Translations under genes and position numbers: made by a program
In this document: piece by piece, positions 22,808-24,926 of the stretch
How positions within the stretch are numbered: the first letter of the stretch is position 1
Layout: each line of letters begins with the position of its first letter
Origin: JAUVKA01 sp964465145
GTDB taxonomy: Bacteria > Bacteroidota > Bacteroidia > Bacteroidales > UBA12481
Direction of reading: 5' to 3'
NCBI GenBank assembly: GCA_964465145.1
Contig: CAYXJR010000064.1
Span: 1-24,926, forward strand
DNA length: 24,926 nt
Notes under the pieces: model-generated
What the model was told of the DNA's origin: nothing
The model's input: only the letters and a program-made list of their open reading frames with translations
The model's database searches: none

Positions 22808-22930
22808 CAAGATACAAGATACAAGATACAAGACCCAAAAAACATAACCTTATAACCTTTTAATAAACCTTTTCCTAAACCTTTTCCTAAACCTTATAAA
22901 CCTTTTTCTAAACCTCCTAAACCTAAACGT
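22806..22930. repeat. ACAAGAT heptamers followed by 12-bp CCTAAACCTTTT units
   Basis: About four ACAAGAT units (22806-22833), ACATAACCTTATAA, then about five units of TTTTCCTAAACC and variants. Same order and joint as at 16309-16380. The 12-bp part overlaps the 3' end of the small truncated toxin ORF. Confidence 0.88.
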
Positions 22931-23046
22931 TTATTCTGGGAACTTAGGCGCATCTTCAGTGGTGTTTTTTGATGAGGATTTTTGAAATTGTACTCTATTT
23001 TGGAAAAATCCGATAAATATTTTTTCTGTTTGAATTCGATCTTCAT
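22894..23046 (-). CDS. Small ORF coupled to the antitoxin; probably a toxin truncated by repeats
   Basis: The ATG overlaps the antitoxin stop as ATGA. Fifty codons: MKIEFKQKKYLSDFSKIEYN gives a RelE/YafQ-like opening strand, continuing to about residue 38. The last 12 residues (KRLGLGGLEKGL) are translated from the 12-bp repeat tract. RelE-family toxins are about 85-100 residues, so this is likely a toxin gene whose 3' half was replaced by repeat DNA. No catalytic residues can be assigned; whether it was a RelE relative is inferred from position and the first strand only. Confidence 0.45.
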   Translation of the reverse strand: MKIEFKQKKYLSDFSKIEYNFKNPHQKTPLKMRLSSQNKRLGLGGLEKGL

Positions 23047-23243
23047 TCTTGCTCAAGTATTTCTATTATGCTTTCGCGGCTAACTGACTTTGTTTTCATC
23101 CCTTTTTCTATTAAAGCAGCAAGTTTTGAATCTTCAAGCTCTTCGGTATCAATTGTTCTGGCTTTAGTTCCCGTTTTTTTTGCTAGTTTTAGCCAAAATT
23201 TTACATCATCCTCGTTTTTTACTTCAATAACTATGGCTTCCAT
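23043..23243 (-). CDS. Small antitoxin-like protein
   Basis: 66 residues, MEAIVIEVKNEDDVKFWLKL then a Lys/Glu-rich helical C-terminus ending RESIIEILEQE. This size and pattern is common in Bacteroidetes for proteins encoded before RelE/ParE-like toxins. It has a perfect TAACTTTG box 17 bp upstream (23260-23267) and is coupled by ATGA to the truncated ORF that follows. With the partner broken it may be an orphan antitoxin. Confidence 0.65.
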   Translation of the reverse strand: MEAIVIEVKNEDDVKFWLKLAKKTGTKARTIDTEELEDSKLAALIEKGMKTKSVSRESIIEILEQE

Positions 23244-23259
23244 ATCAATAAATTTTTAA

Positions 23260-23267
23260 CAAAGTTA
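23260..23267 (-). promoter_or_regulatory. TAnnTTTG box upstream of the small antitoxin
   Basis: Perfect match (TAACTTTG on the minus strand), leader of about 10 nt. No clear -33 element. Confidence 0.45.
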
Positions 23268-23446
23268 CAAAATCTTTTTCCCCTAAATTATTCCATGAAT
23301 AAAATTCATTGAAAATATGATTTTCCTTTCCGCCTGAATGACGCAGTCATGCTAGCCCGCTGAAATCAATTTCATTTCCGGTGTTGTCGCGCCAAAAAAA
23401 TAAATTGTTCGACTTGAGTAGCAACGAGGGCCCGGAATTGATTTTT

Positions 23447-24778
23447 TTACTCCGTAGGAGTTATACAAAAAGGTAAAGTTAGTACGCCTAACCTTTTCCA
23501 TGCAAATATCATAGTTGTAATACTTTCTCCACTCACGGTAATAGCTGTAGCCAGTGCGGCTCCAATTATGCCCCAGCTTTTTATCATAAAGAAATTGAGA
23601 ATCAGGTTTAACAGGAGGAAGGAGAATGCTATTCTGCCATATACTTTTTCCTGTCCACACATCACCAGCAGAAGGTTGGCGCTTCCGGTTGATACCTTGA
23701 AAAACAGGCCGGCACCAATAATGATTAGTACCATATAGGCTTCAACAAATTCAAGCCCCCATACGCTTAAGAAGAGTTTCCCTCCTATGATGAAAAGGCT
23801 GAGCCCGAGTACTGCCACTATCAGGAGGCCTCCTGTTACTCTTTTCACCATATTCTCCATTTCTGCTACCTTGCCATCCGCGAACAAGGAGGCAATTTTG
23901 GGTGCAAGAGCCGAATTACTCACGTACAAAAAGAAATTCATCATTATAGCTGTTCTGAATGCCACATCATAGAGTCCTACTTCCCGTGTTGTTCCCAACC
24001 AGCCAAGCATAACAGTATCGGCGCTTGAGGCGATAAGGGATGAGGATGACACCAGGAGGAGGGGCATAGCCATTTTAAGCATTGGCCCGGCAATAAAATT
24101 TCTTTTGCCTTTAAATCGATAAAGTTTTTTCCAGTAGGCTGAAAGTACAAGGGCTACTACTAAGCGTCCGATGGCATATACCGAGGCTACGAGTATAACA
24201 TTGATTTCGGCTCCAGATAAATAGATAGCCCCCAATAGCAGGGCAACCACACAAATATTGAGTATCTCATCGGCCAGGGTACTTTGCCATATTTTTTTTA
24301 ATCCATTTATCCCGGCCCCGAAGATACGTGAAACAGCCTGGGGGATTAATGCCACAAGACCAATTATGAGGGGTATTCTCAGGTTAGGTTCGTCAAACAC
24401 CCTGTTTGAAAGCCAGGATGAGAGTAGTATTCCTGTAAGTGCCAGTGTGAGTGACAGCAAACCATTGATAACAGACGAGGTGTAGATGCTATCACCAACC
24501 AGCTGCCAGTTCTTGTTCTCGTAGCCAATAGCAACTCTTTTAATTATTACCTCCTTCATTCCCAGCATAGTGACAACCAGGAAAAGGGTAACAATTTTAT
24601 TTGCCAGGCTGATGACACCCAGACCCTCAGCACCCAGTGTCCTTCCCAGAAAAATACTCACGAAAAGGGCAGCCAGCATCCCAACTACCCTAACTATCAC
24701 TGATGGAAAGGAAGTGCGGATAACCTCTGTGGTGTGCTCATCCAGCCCTGAAAATATTTTTTTGGGGAATTTTATCAT
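23447..24778 (-). CDS. Oligosaccharide flippase (Wzx-like, MOP superfamily)
   Basis: 443-residue polytopic inner-membrane protein with about 12 hydrophobic spans. It starts with IRTSFPSVIVRVVGMLAALF and contains FLGRTLGAEGLGVISLANKI, a family-typical first-loop motif, and PLLLVSSSSLIASSADTVML in the middle. It should flip undecaprenyl-linked oligosaccharide units to the periplasm, for the glycan built by the other genes in the locus. The last codons and 3' flank are duplicated at 22753-22807. The 23244-23446 gap upstream of the small antitoxin gene holds only its promoter and the partial dispersed element at 23419. The next stretch upstream of the flippase is a heptamer array. Confidence 0.87.
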   Translation of the reverse strand: MIKFPKKIFSGLDEHTTEVIRTSFPSVIVRVVGMLAALFVSIFLGRTLGAEGLGVISLANKIVTLFLVVTMLGMKEVIIKRVAIGYENKNWQLVGDSIYTSSVINGLLSLTLALTGILLSSWLSNRVFDEPNLRIPLIIGLVALIPQAVSRIFGAGINGLKKIWQSTLADEILNICVVALLLGAIYLSGAEINVILVASVYAIGRLVVALVLSAYWKKLYRFKGKRNFIAGPMLKMAMPLLLVSSSSLIASSADTVMLGWLGTTREVGLYDVAFRTAIMMNFFLYVSNSALAPKIASLFADGKVAEMENMVKRVTGGLLIVAVLGLSLFIIGGKLFLSVWGLEFVEAYMVLIIIGAGLFFKVSTGSANLLLVMCGQEKVYGRIAFSFLLLNLILNFFMIKSWGIIGAALATAITVSGESITTMIFAWKRLGVLTLPFCITPTE

Positions 24779-24814
24779 TTTGAAGGCTGAAGATCAGGAA
24801 CTGTTCTAAACTCT

Positions 24815-24926
<112 letters not shown>

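Noticed and set aside
22845..22930. Telomere-like CCTAAA repeats
   Set aside because: The unit is 12 bp, degenerate, short and internal to the locus; resemblance to eukaryotic telomere units is coincidental.

Overview
The window looks like chromosomal DNA of a member of the Bacteroidota (Bacteroidetes), probably an environmental, uncultivated lineage. The basis is a GldA-type ABC ATPase, a RemB/Wzi-like outer-membrane barrel protein, IspG with phylum-typical motifs, many DUF4143 ATPases, and several upstream matches to the phylum's -7 promoter box (TAnnTTTG). Apart from the first about 2.5 kb, all recognised genes lie on the minus strand.

Layout. 1-900 (+): the tail of a membrane protein, a very short lipoprotein-like ORF and a secreted thioredoxin-like protein. 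962-2521: an AAA+/DUF4143 ATPase on the plus strand, preceded by a decayed second copy of the 3' end of mtnA. 2522-6818 (-): housekeeping genes mtnA, a HAD hydrolase, ispG and gldA. 6819-7158: intergenic, with a promoter-to-terminator unit that looks like a small RNA gene on the plus strand. 7159-24778 (-): a surface-polysaccharide locus (flippase, cytidylyltransferase-kinase fusion, nucleotide-sugar dehydratase, Wzi/RemB-like barrel, WecA/MraY-like initiating transferase, WlbA-like sugar dehydrogenase, CpsB-type phosphatase). It is broken up by four more AAA+/DUF4143 ATPases, an AbiEi/AbiEii toxin-antitoxin pair, a small antitoxin with a truncated partner, and remnants of a sugar transferase, of a flippase 3' end and of an unidentified protein.

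The most striking property is repeat content. About fifteen tracts of short tandem repeats, nearly all with a 7-bp unit but with unrelated unit sequences, lie between or at the ends of genes. Several small GC-rich palindromes are dispersed among them, sometimes inside a heptamer tract. Both kinds also lie in frame inside conserved genes: mtnA, ispG (twice), gldA, the dehydratase, the cytidylyltransferase-kinase and probably the Wzi-like gene. There they add about 8-34 residues without breaking the reading frame. Other copies coincide with gene breakpoints (truncated toxin, flippase 3' duplicate, sugar-transferase remnant), so the repeats appear linked to rearrangement of the locus.

Functionally, the polysaccharide genes would build a lipid-linked glycan with a WlbA-type modified uronic acid and a nucleotide-activated sugar, flip it (Wzx-like) and attach or assemble it at the outer membrane (Wzi/RemB-like), with CpsB regulating export. 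All functional calls come from reading motifs in the translations; no database search was run.
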